Shown here one piece after another: positions 1-8,799 of a DNA stretch of 64,000 bases. Position numbers and translations under genes: made by a program. The notes below the pieces were generated by a model. The model ran no database searches. It saw nothing but the letters and a program-made list of their open reading frames with translations, and was not told the DNA's origin. The stretch lies in the NCBI RefSeq assembly GCF_042849255.1, contig NZ_AP026866.1:3472001-3536000 (forward strand), read 5' to 3'. Source of the stretch: Oceaniferula spumae. GTDB taxonomy: Bacteria; Verrucomicrobiota; Verrucomicrobiia; Verrucomicrobiales; Akkermansiaceae. Each line of letters begins with the position of its first letter. Positions within the stretch are counted from its first letter, which is position 1.

Positions 1-458
1 AGTATCCTGGCGTCACCAAAGCCGGCAGCACGAACACTTCGCTGGTTTCACAAATCGATATCATGGCGACACTGGCCTCCGTGGTTGGTTTCGATCTGCC
101 CGAGAAAAATGCCGCCGAGGATTCACACGACCTGCTGCCATTGCTTAAAGGTGAGGCTCAATCCGTGCGCAGCTCACATGTTCACAACACCCGTGCGAAC
201 CAATACGCCATCCGTCACGGCGACTGGGTTCTCATCAACGGCAAAAATGGCTATCAATCTGGTCGCAATGCCGAATGGGAAAAGAAACACGGCTACGAAG
301 CTGACGACAAACAGCCAGTGGAGCTCTATAACCTGAAAGAGGACATCTCTCAAAAACACAACATCGCGGACAAGCACCCAGAGAAGGTCAAAGAACTAAC
401 AGACCTGCTCAAGCGCATCCGTGAGCAAGGTTACTCAGCACCGCGATTGGCTAAATAA
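1..458 (+). CDS. Sulfatase, C-terminal part (truncated by window edge)
   Basis: Reading frame 3 is open from the first base to a stop at 456-458, so this is the last ~151 residues of a gene starting outside the window. The start-proximal stretch reads VSQIDIMATLASVVG, and later KYAIRHGDWVLINGK-type sequence and ELYNLKEDISQKHN match the C-terminal subdomain of S1 arylsulfatases. The sulfatase at 20868-22388 has the same features (KYALRQGDWVFINTN, LFNLKDDPRQTKN). The active site lies outside the window. Only 17 bp separate its stop from the next sulfatase, so the two are probably cotranscribed. Its likely role is hydrolysis of sulfate esters on algal or animal polysaccharides in the periplasm. 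Confidence 0.85.
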   Translation, partial: YPGVTKAGSTNTSLVSQIDIMATLASVVGFDLPEKNAAEDSHDLLPLLKGEAQSVRSSHVHNTRANQYAIRHGDWVLINGKNGYQSGRNAEWEKKHGYEADDKQPVELYNLKEDISQKHNIADKHPEKVKELTDLLKRIREQGYSAPRLAK

Positions 459-475
459 TAGCATCACCACATCTC

Positions 476-2041
476 ATGAAATCCCTGATCACGCTCCTCC
501 TCGGCAGCCTGCTTGTCTGCAGCATTCAGGCGGCCAAGAAGCCTAACATCATCATCATGATGGTGGATGACCTTGGCTATTCTGACTTCGGTTGTTACGG
601 CAGCGAGATCAAAACACCGAACATCGACAGCCTCGCGGCCAATGGGATTCGCTTCCGTGAGTTCCATAACACCGCCAAGTGCCACTCGTCACGCGTCAGT
701 CTGCTGACCGGTCTCTACAGCGATCAGGCAGGGGACTCGAAGCTGAACCGTGGTGTGACGATTGCCGAGGTGCTGAAAAAGTCAGGTTACTCAACGTCCA
801 TGGTCGGCAAGTGGCACCTTACTAAGGAACCGACCGATCGTGGTTTTGAAAAGTATTTCGGCCACCTCTCCGGAGCGACGAATTTTTTCAAAGGGGACGA
901 CACCTTTCGCCTCAATGGCAAGCCATGGTCGGACTTCGGCGATGATTTCTACACCACGGATGCCAATATCGAGTTTGCCACCCGCTTCCTCGGCGAGTCG
1001 CTGAAAGAGACGCCCGACAAACCCTTTTTCCTCTACATCGCCCACAACGCACCGCACTATCCACTGCATGTTAGAAAAGAGGACTACAAGAAATATGAAG
1101 GCGTTTACGATGTCGGCTGGGATGAAATTAGAAAGGTCCGATACCAGAAACAGTTAGAAATGGGATTGATCCCCAATGAGTGGAAACTTGCCCCCCGGCC
1201 AGAGCTTGTGCCGGCGTGGGAGGATCTAACTGATAAAGAAAAAGCCTGGGACTCACGCCGGATGACCGCTTTTGCCGGCATGGTCGACCGAGTGGATCAA
1301 ACCACAGGGAAACTCATCAAGTTTCTCAAGGAAAAGGGAGTCTATGAAAACACCCTCATCATGATCTGTTCCGACAACGGAGCCTGCCCCTTTGATCGCA
1401 CTAAGCGTGCCGAGAAAGAACCGTGGGATCCGGATTCCTACTGGTGCTACGACACCGGCTGGTCACATGTCGGTAACACACCCTTCCGCCTGCACAAACA
1501 AAACCAACACGCTGGCGGCATCAATTCCCCGATGATTGCGCACTGGCCGGCGGGCATCACAGCGAAGACTGGCTCGATCACTCCGCAGCGCGCCCACCTG
1601 ATCGACTTCATGGCCACCTGCATCGACCTCGCGGACACCGAGTATCCCAAGTCATGGCCTGGCATCGAGCTGGAACCGCTGCAAGGCCTCTCACTCAAGC
1701 CCATTTTTGAAGGCAAGACCCGCGACCCTCACTCCTCGCTCTTCTTCCGCTTTGCCACCAATCGCGCCATCATTCAGGGCGATTGGAAACTAGTCACCCA
1801 CCGAGCCTCACAATGGGAACTCTACAATCTGGCCAAAGACGGCACCGAACTCAACAACCTCGCCAGCCAGCATCCTGAAAAAGTAACCGCGCTCTCGAAG
1901 CTCTGGCACCAACAAGCGACGGAGCAAGGACATCTCAAAGGCAAGGTAGTGGTTCCCGTTTCGGAGAAAACGCCGCCGCTTTTGAAGAAGTCCGGAGTGC
2001 CAGCCAAAGGGAAGCAGGGTAAAGGCGATGGAAAGCGATAA
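476..2041 (+). CDS. Secreted S1-family sulfatase
   Basis: 521 aa. Residues 1-19 form a signal peptide ending in SIQAA, followed by the metal-binding start PNIIIMMVDDLGYSDFGCYG. The formylglycine site is C69-H-S-S-R73 followed by LLTG; the usual proline of C-x-P-S-R is replaced by serine. KWHL near residue 112 and the second metal site ICSDNGA near residue 300 are present. The C-terminus ends in a Lys/Gly-rich tail. Family knowledge: it hydrolyses sulfate esters after Cys maturation to formylglycine. It follows another sulfatase by 17 bp and probably belongs to one polysaccharide-desulfation operon. The substrate cannot be read from sequence. Confidence 0.93.
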   Translation: MKSLITLLLGSLLVCSIQAAKKPNIIIMMVDDLGYSDFGCYGSEIKTPNIDSLAANGIRFREFHNTAKCHSSRVSLLTGLYSDQAGDSKLNRGVTIAEVLKKSGYSTSMVGKWHLTKEPTDRGFEKYFGHLSGATNFFKGDDTFRLNGKPWSDFGDDFYTTDANIEFATRFLGESLKETPDKPFFLYIAHNAPHYPLHVRKEDYKKYEGVYDVGWDEIRKVRYQKQLEMGLIPNEWKLAPRPELVPAWEDLTDKEKAWDSRRMTAFAGMVDRVDQTTGKLIKFLKEKGVYENTLIMICSDNGACPFDRTKRAEKEPWDPDSYWCYDTGWSHVGNTPFRLHKQNQHAGGINSPMIAHWPAGITAKTGSITPQRAHLIDFMATCIDLADTEYPKSWPGIELEPLQGLSLKPIFEGKTRDPHSSLFFRFATNRAIIQGDWKLVTHRASQWELYNLAKDGTELNNLASQHPEKVTALSKLWHQQATEQGHLKGKVVVPVSEKTPPLLKKSGVPAKGKQGKGDGKR

Positions 2042-2078
2042 AACTTGAGTTTTTCCTCCGTCCGCCTACTCAGCGGGT

Positions 2079-3368
2079 ATGTCATTCCAGTCACTAGGGC
2101 TTCACAAACGCATTCTTCAGGCCACTGATGATGCCGGCTACACCACCCCCACGCCCATTCAGGCCAAAACTATCCCCGCCATTCTCACCGGCCGGGACTT
2201 GATCGGTCTGGCCCAGACTGGCACCGGAAAGACCGCCGCATTCACCCTGCCGCTGCTTTCCCAACTGGTGGAAAACAATCACGAACTCACTGAGCGGGCG
2301 GCCCGCGTGCTGATCATCGCTCCCACCCGCGAGCTGGTGCAGCAGATCAACGACAGCATCCGGACCTACGGAAAATTCACCAACCTCCGCACCGCCATCG
2401 TCATGGGCGGGGCGAGTGAAAAACATCAGATTGAAAAGCTGAAGAGCAACGTCGACATTGTCATCGCCACCCCAGGCCGATTGATGGCATTGATGCAAGA
2501 CGGCCACTGCAACTTTGGAAAACTCACCCACCTCGTGCTGGATGAGGCCGACCGAATGTTAGACATGGGTTTTCTGCCCGACATTCAGGAAATCACCGCC
2601 AGCCTGCCCAAGCGCCGCCAGAGCCTGCTTTTCTCCGCCACCTTCCCCCAGCAAGTGGAGCGACTTTCCAAGTCCATCCTCAAAGACCCGCAAACTATCG
2701 AGATCGGCGAGCGCAGCAACCCGGCTGAAACGGTCGACCAGTACCTCTACCCCGTGCCGCAGCACCTCAAGGCACCCTTGCTGATTCATTTGTTAGAAGA
2801 CCACCAGTTCTTCTCCGTCATCACCTTCGTGCGCACCCGCGAGGATGCCGATACTCTCACCAAAGAACTGCGCGGTGCCGGAATCGAAGCTGAAGCTATT
2901 CACAGCGATCGATCCCAAAACCACCGCGCCCGAGCACTGAGAGATTTCAAAGCCAGCAAGCTCCGGGTGTTAGTCGCCACCGACATCGCCGCGCGCGGAC
3001 TGGACATCCCCAACGTCACCCACGTGGTGAATTATGATTTCCCAGGCCAGAGCGACGACTACATCCACCGCATTGGCCGCACCGGTCGGGCAGGAGCCGA
3101 GGGCTGCGCCATTACCTTCATCACCGACAACGATGGCGAACGCCTCAAGAAGCTAGAGCGCCACATCGGCAAAACTCTGGCCAGACGCACAGCAGAAGGT
3201 TTCAACTACAAGGTGCCAGCACCAGAGGAGGAAAAAGACAAACGCTTCGTCAAAAGGCAGCCCAAACGCCACTCATCGGATCGTTTTGAAAACTCACCTC
3301 GCGGCAAAGCGAAGAAGACCGCCAAGAAGACGGCAAAAAAGCGCACGGACTGGCGGAAGCGGAAGTAG
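2079..3368 (+). CDS. rhlE: DEAD-box ATP-dependent RNA helicase (RhlE-like)
   Basis: 429 aa. The motifs appear in canonical order: Q-motif (TPTPIQAKTIP), motif I AQTGTGKT, Ia PTRELV, Ib TPGR, II DEAD (DEADRMLDMGF), III SAT, then in the second RecA domain HSDRSQ, ATDIAARGLDIP and HRIGRTGRAG. The last ~50 residues are a Lys/Arg-rich RNA-binding tail with KKTAKKTAKKR. This compact architecture with a short basic tail fits the RhlE group, involved in ribosome assembly or RNA decay; the exact subfamily is inference. It lies 37 bp downstream of the sulfatase and may have its own promoter. It converges on the esterase gene on the other strand. Confidence 0.93.
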   Translation: MSFQSLGLHKRILQATDDAGYTTPTPIQAKTIPAILTGRDLIGLAQTGTGKTAAFTLPLLSQLVENNHELTERAARVLIIAPTRELVQQINDSIRTYGKFTNLRTAIVMGGASEKHQIEKLKSNVDIVIATPGRLMALMQDGHCNFGKLTHLVLDEADRMLDMGFLPDIQEITASLPKRRQSLLFSATFPQQVERLSKSILKDPQTIEIGERSNPAETVDQYLYPVPQHLKAPLLIHLLEDHQFFSVITFVRTREDADTLTKELRGAGIEAEAIHSDRSQNHRARALRDFKASKLRVLVATDIAARGLDIPNVTHVVNYDFPGQSDDYIHRIGRTGRAGAEGCAITFITDNDGERLKKLERHIGKTLARRTAEGFNYKVPAPEEEKDKRFVKRQPKRHSSDRFENSPRGKAKKTAKKTAKKRTDWRKRK

Positions 3369-3462
3369 TCAAGAACACGGAGCCTGGGCTGCGGCCTTGG
3401 TTCGGATGGTGAAATCGTTTCCGTACATTTGCCGCGTTGGGGAGATTCCGGAAGCAGCGGTT

Positions 3463-4311
3463 CTATTCGATGATCTTGTTTGCTTTAAGCCACAGGGTGG
3501 CGGGAGTGAACCAGTCGCAACCTCTCATTCCGTGGCCGCCGCCTTTGAAGAGTTTCAGATGCACGGTGCCTCCGGCCTTCTTCAGCCTCTTGGCATATTC
3601 CGTGCCGCCGATGCTGAACTTGTCGTCTTTGGAGTAGGTGAGGAAGGTTGGGGCAACCTTGTTTTTCATGGGAAACAAAGCCTCATCGAATTCGAGATCC
3701 GACTTCCTGCCCTGAAAATAGGCGGCTGATCTCGCAATGACAAAGTTGGGATTGCACCTCACTCGGTCGGCATCGTCGATGGGTTCATAGACCTTTTGCT
3801 GGTAGTTCTGAGAGAGACGCACGCATAAGTGTCCTCCGGCCGAATTTCCCTGAAGCCCAATCCGGTTGGGATCAATGTTCCATTTGTCAGCCTGATGTCG
3901 GATCAAGCGGACCGCTCTCTGGATATCTTTGAAAGCCGCATCAGGATTGTCAGGGACGGTGTATTTCAGAAGGAACAGGCTGATGCCCAGATCGTTCCAT
4001 TTCTTGATCTCTTCTTCCGGGCGATAGCTCAGCTTCTTGTAGGCACCGCCCGGGCAGAAGATGACAGCTGCTGTTGGTCGGTCACTTTTTGCCAAATAGA
4101 CGGTCAAATTCGGATCGAGAACATTGGTGACTGATATCTTGTCCTTTCTAACAATCTGTTCTTCACGGAGTCGGTTCTTCTCGACACCCACCATCTCAAT
4201 CGGCCAAAGCCGGATGACCGGCTTATCCGGCTCCGCTGAAACTCCGGTCACGATTGAGAGAGTCACCGCCAGAAAGATGGTGAGTGAATAGAACCGAGCT
4301 CTTTGTTGCAT
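3463..4311 (-). CDS. Secreted alpha/beta-hydrolase, BD-FAE/acetyl-xylan-esterase-like
   Basis: 282 aa with an N-terminal signal peptide (residues 1-26, ending GVSA). The fold shows an oxyanion segment CPGGAY (86-91), nucleophile elbow G-N-S157-A-G, and a C-terminal GGGHGMRG that supplies the catalytic histidine. This is the pattern of BD-FAE/esterase-lipase-like carbohydrate esterases that deacetylate or deferuloylate plant or algal polysaccharides. No catalytic domain other than the hydrolase is seen. It is monocistronic, convergent with the helicase gene. The substrate is inference from the neighbouring sulfatases. Confidence 0.82.
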   Translation of the reverse strand: MQQRARFYSLTIFLAVTLSIVTGVSAEPDKPVIRLWPIEMVGVEKNRLREEQIVRKDKISVTNVLDPNLTVYLAKSDRPTAAVIFCPGGAYKKLSYRPEEEIKKWNDLGISLFLLKYTVPDNPDAAFKDIQRAVRLIRHQADKWNIDPNRIGLQGNSAGGHLCVRLSQNYQQKVYEPIDDADRVRCNPNFVIARSAAYFQGRKSDLEFDEALFPMKNKVAPTFLTYSKDDKFSIGGTEYAKRLKKAGGTVHLKLFKGGGHGMRGCDWFTPATLWLKANKIIE

Positions 4312-4403
4312 GGGGAAATGTGTTTAGAGTTCGTGGAGAACGTCAGAACATAGCCACCCACTACCGGAGAGCGATCGTTGATTTCAGGTGAAGGTTTTTG
4401 ACT

Positions 4404-5192
4404 TCACTGTCTCGGAGGAAATGGTTCGCGAATTAGCTCCCTTTGAGCTGTGCAGCCATACGTGATCGACTTTCCTAGCCCATCTAGTCCCGGAAAGAGA
4501 GTTTTGTAGGAAACGCCTAATTCATATAGTTCTGCCTTGATTGCCCCGAATCTGGCCTTTGGGATTACACATGATGTAACTGCAAGCTCTTCAGGCAATA
4601 CTTTAGTAAAGTGGTGATCGTATTGAATCTTTTGGTAAAACTCCATTTGTGGATGAAGCGTGAAGCAGGATGACTGCGCCGCTAGTCGGCGGTCAGTGTA
4701 AGTTGGCATATAAAATCGGAATGGGCCAATTTCTTGGTCGAAATATTTCGTGTCTTGTTCGTCAACATTGTCGTAGTCGTAGATTTGAAAATCGTAGATC
4801 TTGCCGCGATGTATTCTCGCATCAAATTCAGTATTTGTATTCTCAACCGCGAAGAACAACGAAACTAGTGGGTTAGTTGTCCAGTCTAGAAGACGAGTAG
4901 GAATTCCGTGATGTTGGGCTAGGGCCATCCATTCGATCTCAGATGAGGGAGTTGCCGTGAGCCAAGCGTGGGCTTCACGTTGAAAATCACGAATCATTTG
5001 GTGTTCTAGCTCTGCCAGTGTAATGCTGGAAGGTCTGTGCTGCCGAAATATCGAAGGAACTAGAATGGCATCATACACGTCGCCGTCCACGGTTCGGCGT
5101 TTGTCAGGCTGTGCTCGGTATATAAACGTGGCAATGTCAGGTTGACCTTTTCTCGCAAAATCAATGAAGTCAGAGAGTAAGTTGATCTTCAT
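4404..5192 (-). CDS. FRG-domain protein
   Basis: 262 aa without signal peptide. The N-terminal YRAQ motif (about residue 26) corresponds to the F/Y-R-G signature. The central WMALAQHHGIPTRLLDWTTN followed by PLVSLFFAVE is the diagnostic core of the FRG domain. The domain's biochemical activity is not established; it often occurs alone or fused to other modules in accessory and defence-associated loci. Its base composition is visibly more AT-rich than its neighbours, and no partner gene is adjacent. The 5193-5470 spacer holds no recognisable gene. Horizontal acquisition is plausible but unproven. Confidence 0.85.
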   Translation of the reverse strand: MKINLLSDFIDFARKGQPDIATFIYRAQPDKRRTVDGDVYDAILVPSIFRQHRPSSITLAELEHQMIRDFQREAHAWLTATPSSEIEWMALAQHHGIPTRLLDWTTNPLVSLFFAVENTNTEFDARIHRGKIYDFQIYDYDNVDEQDTKYFDQEIGPFRFYMPTYTDRRLAAQSSCFTLHPQMEFYQKIQYDHHFTKVLPEELAVTSCVIPKARFGAIKAELYELGVSYKTLFPGLDGLGKSITYGCTAQRELIREPFPPRQ

Positions 5193-5470
5193 GGTGGTCT
5201 ATATTGCTTACAGGTTTTTAGTCGTTAAGGGAAATGGGGCTTAACTGGTGATTGAGTTCTAAGTCTGTTGGGGTGATGTGTATGGCTTGAATATCTATTT
5301 TGATTGTTTGGACTGTAGTCTGTTAGTCTCAGGTGCGGCAAGAGAAATGATTATTATGGGAGCGCAAGTTGCAATATGAGCTCGGTCGGGTGCATGACCC
5401 AGAAACCGGCACTAGGACCTTGTCGCGGATTTACATGCTGGTTAGGTTGCGTGTCCCAATCGCTTCTAAC

Positions 5471-6760
5471 ATGAAAAAAATCCCCTTATTGCTCACATCC
5501 CTCGCCCTTTGTTCTGTCCTGCATGCCAGCCCTACAGAGGTGCGGGAGTGGAATACAAGTTCGGGGCACAAGGCGAAGGCGTCTGCGACGCAGGTGAAGG
5601 ATGGCACGGTTTATCTCAAGATGGACAATGGTAAGACGGTGAAGCTCGACATGTCCAAGTTGGTCGAGGCCGATCAGAAATTTATCCAGAAGCACTTCGC
5701 CATTCCAGATGCGACCACGCCAGCGCCCGGCAGCGATGCCAAGCAGGCGGAAGGTTTGGCTTATCCCTTGGGTCAGATGCAGGGACCGATCGATGCCGGT
5801 GGCGGATCGTCTTACTTCGTTTACCTGCCAAAAAGTCTGAAGCAGGACCGCCCGGCACCGTTGATCTTTTTCTGTGCTCCCTGGGGTGCCAAGAACGCTG
5901 GGTTCATCAAGGGCATGACCGATGTGGCCGATCGCTTTGGCTGGGTGGTCGCCTTATCGGTGAATTCCAGCAATGGCAAAGGCAGCGTCAACAATGCCAA
6001 GGCCAACACCAAGCACTGCAAAAACAGCCTCGATCATCTTTTCAGCACACTGCCGCTCGATGAGCAACGGCTCCACTTCGCAGGGCATTCCGGCGGCGGT
6101 GCTCAGTCGTTTATTAACACCACCATCAGGCCCGCATACGGCGTGATGCCTAGTGCTGCTTACCTTCTCTCTGGGTTAAGTCCACGCGCGGAGGTGGTTT
6201 ATGGAATTGGTGGTGGCTATGACTTCAACCGCTACGTCACGGCGCAGGCGGTCTCACGTTTCAGGAGAAACGGTTTTCACCGCATCAGTCCAAAGGGTCA
6301 TCCGCGTGCAGCGGATAGTTATCGGGAAGACGGCATTTTCTGGATGAACTGCAGATATCTCGGTGAGGAAAAAGAGAACCATGAAGAGGAGAGCAAAGAT
6401 TTTGAATATGCCTCTCTGATCTGGCTCAAGGAACTGCAGGAAAGCAACGCGATGCGAGCCTACTCCAACGCGGTTGTCTTGAGGGACTACTATCAGCCCG
6501 AGGGGCATAACGCGACCGTGCTACAGTTATTGATTAGCGAACTGGAGAAGGCTCCTGATAACAAGACCTATCACGAAGCCCTGCTGGCACTCGATGAGCT
6601 ATCCGAGAAGTATCTCACGGACTCAGGTGGTGGCTCGTCCATGCGGCGTTTTGATGCGAAGCTGGCCAAGCAAGCGGAAAAGCTCGGAGAAACCTATGGC
6701 CACATTCCAGAGGTCGCAGCCATCCTCGAGGCGCTCAAGAAAAAGACGGACGGTCTGTAG
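5471..6760 (+). CDS. Secreted SHD1-domain alpha/beta-hydrolase (esterase/depolymerase-like)
   Basis: The ATG at 5471 was chosen over upstream in-frame codons because it begins a clear signal peptide (MKKIPLLLTSLALC...HAS, residues 1-20), giving 429 aa. Residues ~22-75 (REWNTSSGHKAKA... to ADQKFIQ) match the SHD1 (SLA1 homology) domain common in Verrucomicrobiota and Planctomycetes secreted proteins. An alpha/beta-hydrolase domain follows, with nucleophile motif G-H-S207-G-G and an upstream FFCAPWG segment resembling PHB-depolymerase or feruloyl-esterase-type proteins. The last ~90 residues form a helical extension. The protein at 55010-55915 has the same domain order. The substrate is unknown. 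Confidence 0.75.
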   Translation: MKKIPLLLTSLALCSVLHASPTEVREWNTSSGHKAKASATQVKDGTVYLKMDNGKTVKLDMSKLVEADQKFIQKHFAIPDATTPAPGSDAKQAEGLAYPLGQMQGPIDAGGGSSYFVYLPKSLKQDRPAPLIFFCAPWGAKNAGFIKGMTDVADRFGWVVALSVNSSNGKGSVNNAKANTKHCKNSLDHLFSTLPLDEQRLHFAGHSGGGAQSFINTTIRPAYGVMPSAAYLLSGLSPRAEVVYGIGGGYDFNRYVTAQAVSRFRRNGFHRISPKGHPRAADSYREDGIFWMNCRYLGEEKENHEEESKDFEYASLIWLKELQESNAMRAYSNAVVLRDYYQPEGHNATVLQLLISELEKAPDNKTYHEALLALDELSEKYLTDSGGGSSMRRFDAKLAKQAEKLGETYGHIPEVAAILEALKKKTDGL

Positions 6761-6847
6761 GCGAGTAGGAAATCGTCCCGCTTTCGCACAAAGCTACGGG
6801 CGGGCAGGCAAGCCGATTTTGGACAAAGCGGTGCCGAGTCACGCCAA

Positions 6848-6882
6848 TAAAAAACCCACCCTGCGTGCGCAAGGTGGGTTTG
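6848..6882 (-). terminator. Rho-independent terminator of rpsB-tsf
   Basis: An AACCCACC / GGTGGGTT inverted repeat (arms about 6853-6860 and 6873-6880) encloses a GC-rich loop. On the minus strand the second arm runs into TTTTTTATT, a classical U-tract, 40-odd bases beyond the tsf stop. The same arms recur in the terminator at 12881-12917. Confidence 0.8.
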
Positions 6883-6923
6883 GGAATGGATTGGACGGGG
6901 CGACTGGAGAGTCGCCGTCACGC

Positions 6924-7790
6924 TTATGCGCCGATGCTGAAGCGGGCGAAGCGGCGGATGGTGAGGGTGTCACCGATCTCTTTGCCGACTGCGGCAACTT
7001 GCTGCTTCACGCTGACCTTGTCGTCTTTGACGAAGGCTTGGTCGATCAGGCAAGACTCGGAGAAGAACTTGTTGATCTTGCCAACGAGGATCTTTTCGAT
7101 GATTTCGGCTGGCTTGCCTTCGGCTTCGAGCTGCTTGCGGTTGATTTCGTTTTCTTCCTCGATGGTGGAGGCGTCGAGATCGTCGCGGGTCAGGCCGGCT
7201 GGGTTAAGGGCTGCGATGTGCAGGCAGATGTCGCGTGAGAGTTCTTTGAACGCGTCAGTAGATGCGGACTCTTCTTTCTCAGCGCCAAGCTCGAGGAGAA
7301 CGCCGACTTTGCCACCCATGTGGATGTAGCTGTCGATGGCGCCGTTGCCTTCAAGGTTGTAACGTGTGACACGCTTGATCTTGATGACTTCACCGAGCTC
7401 GGTGAACTTGGCTCCAAGGGCGTCTTGCACGGTGCCGTCTGCGTAGGAAACAGCGGCTGCTGCTTCGGCGTCAGAGGCGTCAGACTCGGAGATGGTTTTG
7501 ATGATGTCGGTGACAAATGCGCCGAAGCCTTCGTTTTTGGCAACGAAGTCGGTCTCGCAGTTGACTTCAGCGAGCAGGCCGCTCTTGCCACAGCTGGAAA
7601 CGTGAGCGGAGACGAGGCCTTCGGATGTTTCGCGGTCGGAACGACCAGCGGACTTAACGATGCCTTTTTCGCGAAGCAGCTTTACAGCAGCGTCGAGGTC
7701 GCCTTCAGTTTCGGTGAGGGCTTTTTTACAGGCCATCATGCCTGCGTTGGTGATTTTGCGGAGCTCTTGAACAGCGGATGCGGTGATCAT
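6924..7790 (-). CDS. tsf: Translation elongation factor Ts
   Basis: 288 aa. The N-terminal UBA-like segment (AVQELRKITNAGMMACKKAL) is followed by the conserved core LLAEVNCETDFVAKN that contacts EF-Tu; TDFV is the hallmark. The length is typical. It regenerates EF-Tu-GTP in the cytoplasm. It is the second gene of the rpsB-tsf operon, 69 bp after rpsB, and is followed by a strong intrinsic terminator. The start at 7790 is the only one compatible with the family N-terminus. Confidence 0.98.
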   Translation of the reverse strand: MITASAVQELRKITNAGMMACKKALTETEGDLDAAVKLLREKGIVKSAGRSDRETSEGLVSAHVSSCGKSGLLAEVNCETDFVAKNEGFGAFVTDIIKTISESDASDAEAAAAVSYADGTVQDALGAKFTELGEVIKIKRVTRYNLEGNGAIDSYIHMGGKVGVLLELGAEKEESASTDAFKELSRDICLHIAALNPAGLTRDDLDASTIEEENEINRKQLEAEGKPAEIIEKILVGKINKFFSESCLIDQAFVKDDKVSVKQQVAAVGKEIGDTLTIRRFARFSIGA

Positions 7791-7827
7791 AATAGGTATT
7801 GGTTAAATAGGTATTAGGAAATTGGGA

Positions 7828-7862
7828 ACTAGTGGCGATTTGGGATCGCCAGGCTAGAACTA
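7828..7862 (-). promoter_or_regulatory. Hairpin in rpsB-tsf spacer
   Basis: A perfect stem GGCGAT / ATCGCC (7834-7850, loop TTGGG) is flanked by two ACTAGT hexamers (7828-7833 and 7857-7862) that can extend it. There is no U-tract, so it is more likely an RNA stabiliser or attenuation element than a full terminator. No function is established. Confidence 0.35.
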
Positions 7863-8540
7863 GTCTTTCTTGACGGCGATGGAGTCGACCAGATTCTGAA
7901 GGATCAGACGGATCGAGCGAGTGGCGTCGTCGTTACCGGGGATGGGGTAATCGATCACGCCAGGATCTGCGTTGGTATCAACGATGGCGATCACAGGAAT
8001 GTTCAGACGGCGGGCTTCAGCAACGGCGATGGTCTCACGAGCGGAGTCGACGATGACCATAGCGGCAGGAAGGTTTTCCATGTCACGCACACCGCGAAGG
8101 TTGCGCAGAAGTTTTTCACGCTCACGGCCGAGGGCGGAGAGCTCCTTCTTGGACATTTTCTTGAAGTCAGGGGACTTCTCGATGTCTTCGAGATACTTGA
8201 GGCGCTCAACAGAGCGGCGGATGGTGGCGAGGTTGGTCAGGGTGCCACCAAGCCAGCGGTGGTTTACGTAGTGCTGGCCAATGGCTTCAGCAGCTTCGCG
8301 CACGGCGTCTTGTGCCTGGCGCTTGCAGCCTACGAAGAGGACTTTCTTGCCTTTGCTGGAGAGTTCTCCGAGGAAATCGGATGCTTTATCGAGGCATCTT
8401 ACAGTTTCCTCGAGGTTGATGATGTAGATCCCACCTTTGTCCTTCATGAGGTAAGGCTTCATTTTCGGGTTCCACTTGCGGGTCTGGTGTCCGTAGTGAA
8501 CGCCAGCTTCTACCATTTCGTTAATCAGTTCGTTGACCAT
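7860..8540 (-). CDS. rpsB: 30S ribosomal protein S2
   Basis: The ATG at 8540 gives MVNELINEMVEAGVHYGHQT, which aligns with the universal S2 N-terminus (AGvHfGHqtr). The longer open frame up to 8714 adds a non-conserved leader and was rejected. The product has 226 aa, slightly shorter than the usual 240-260 because the C-terminal tail is reduced. Conserved segments include HRWLGGTLTN and ADPGVIDYPIPGNDDA. It is part of the small ribosomal subunit and the first gene of the rpsB-tsf operon. The 259-bp divergent region up to 8799 must hold its promoter and leader. Confidence 0.97.
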   Translation of the reverse strand: MVNELINEMVEAGVHYGHQTRKWNPKMKPYLMKDKGGIYIINLEETVRCLDKASDFLGELSSKGKKVLFVGCKRQAQDAVREAAEAIGQHYVNHRWLGGTLTNLATIRRSVERLKYLEDIEKSPDFKKMSKKELSALGREREKLLRNLRGVRDMENLPAAMVIVDSARETIAVAEARRLNIPVIAIVDTNADPGVIDYPIPGNDDATRSIRLILQNLVDSIAVKKD

Positions 8541-8799
8541 TGTATTTTTGTTGTCCCCCCTTGAATCAGGGTGGCTCTGGTTGGGTTGGGAAATCCACCG
8601 CTTATCCAGCTCATTCTCAAATCTGAGCGAGCTAAGTCCTTCAATTTCCCGTAGTTGATGAGGCGGCGTGCCAAAGGCTGGCGGGTTCCTAGTGGATGGG
8701 TCCTGTTTTGACAAGATATTTCTAGTTGCAAAATAGGAAATATCGAACAGTTCACGCGCCCCCGATGTCTGTGTCTGTATCGCCTCTGATATTTACGTT

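Noticed and set aside
3286..3729. Plus-strand frame spanning the helicase end and the esterase gene
   Set aside because: It overlaps two well-supported genes and has no domain.
5376..5474. 32-codon frame ending with ATGA overlap to the SHD1 esterase start
   Set aside because: Cys/Gly/Ser-rich with no protein-like pattern; overlap of this kind is expected by chance.
8541..8799. Known ribosomal-protein leader RNA upstream of rpsB
   Set aside because: No convincing conserved leader structure could be recognised by eye.
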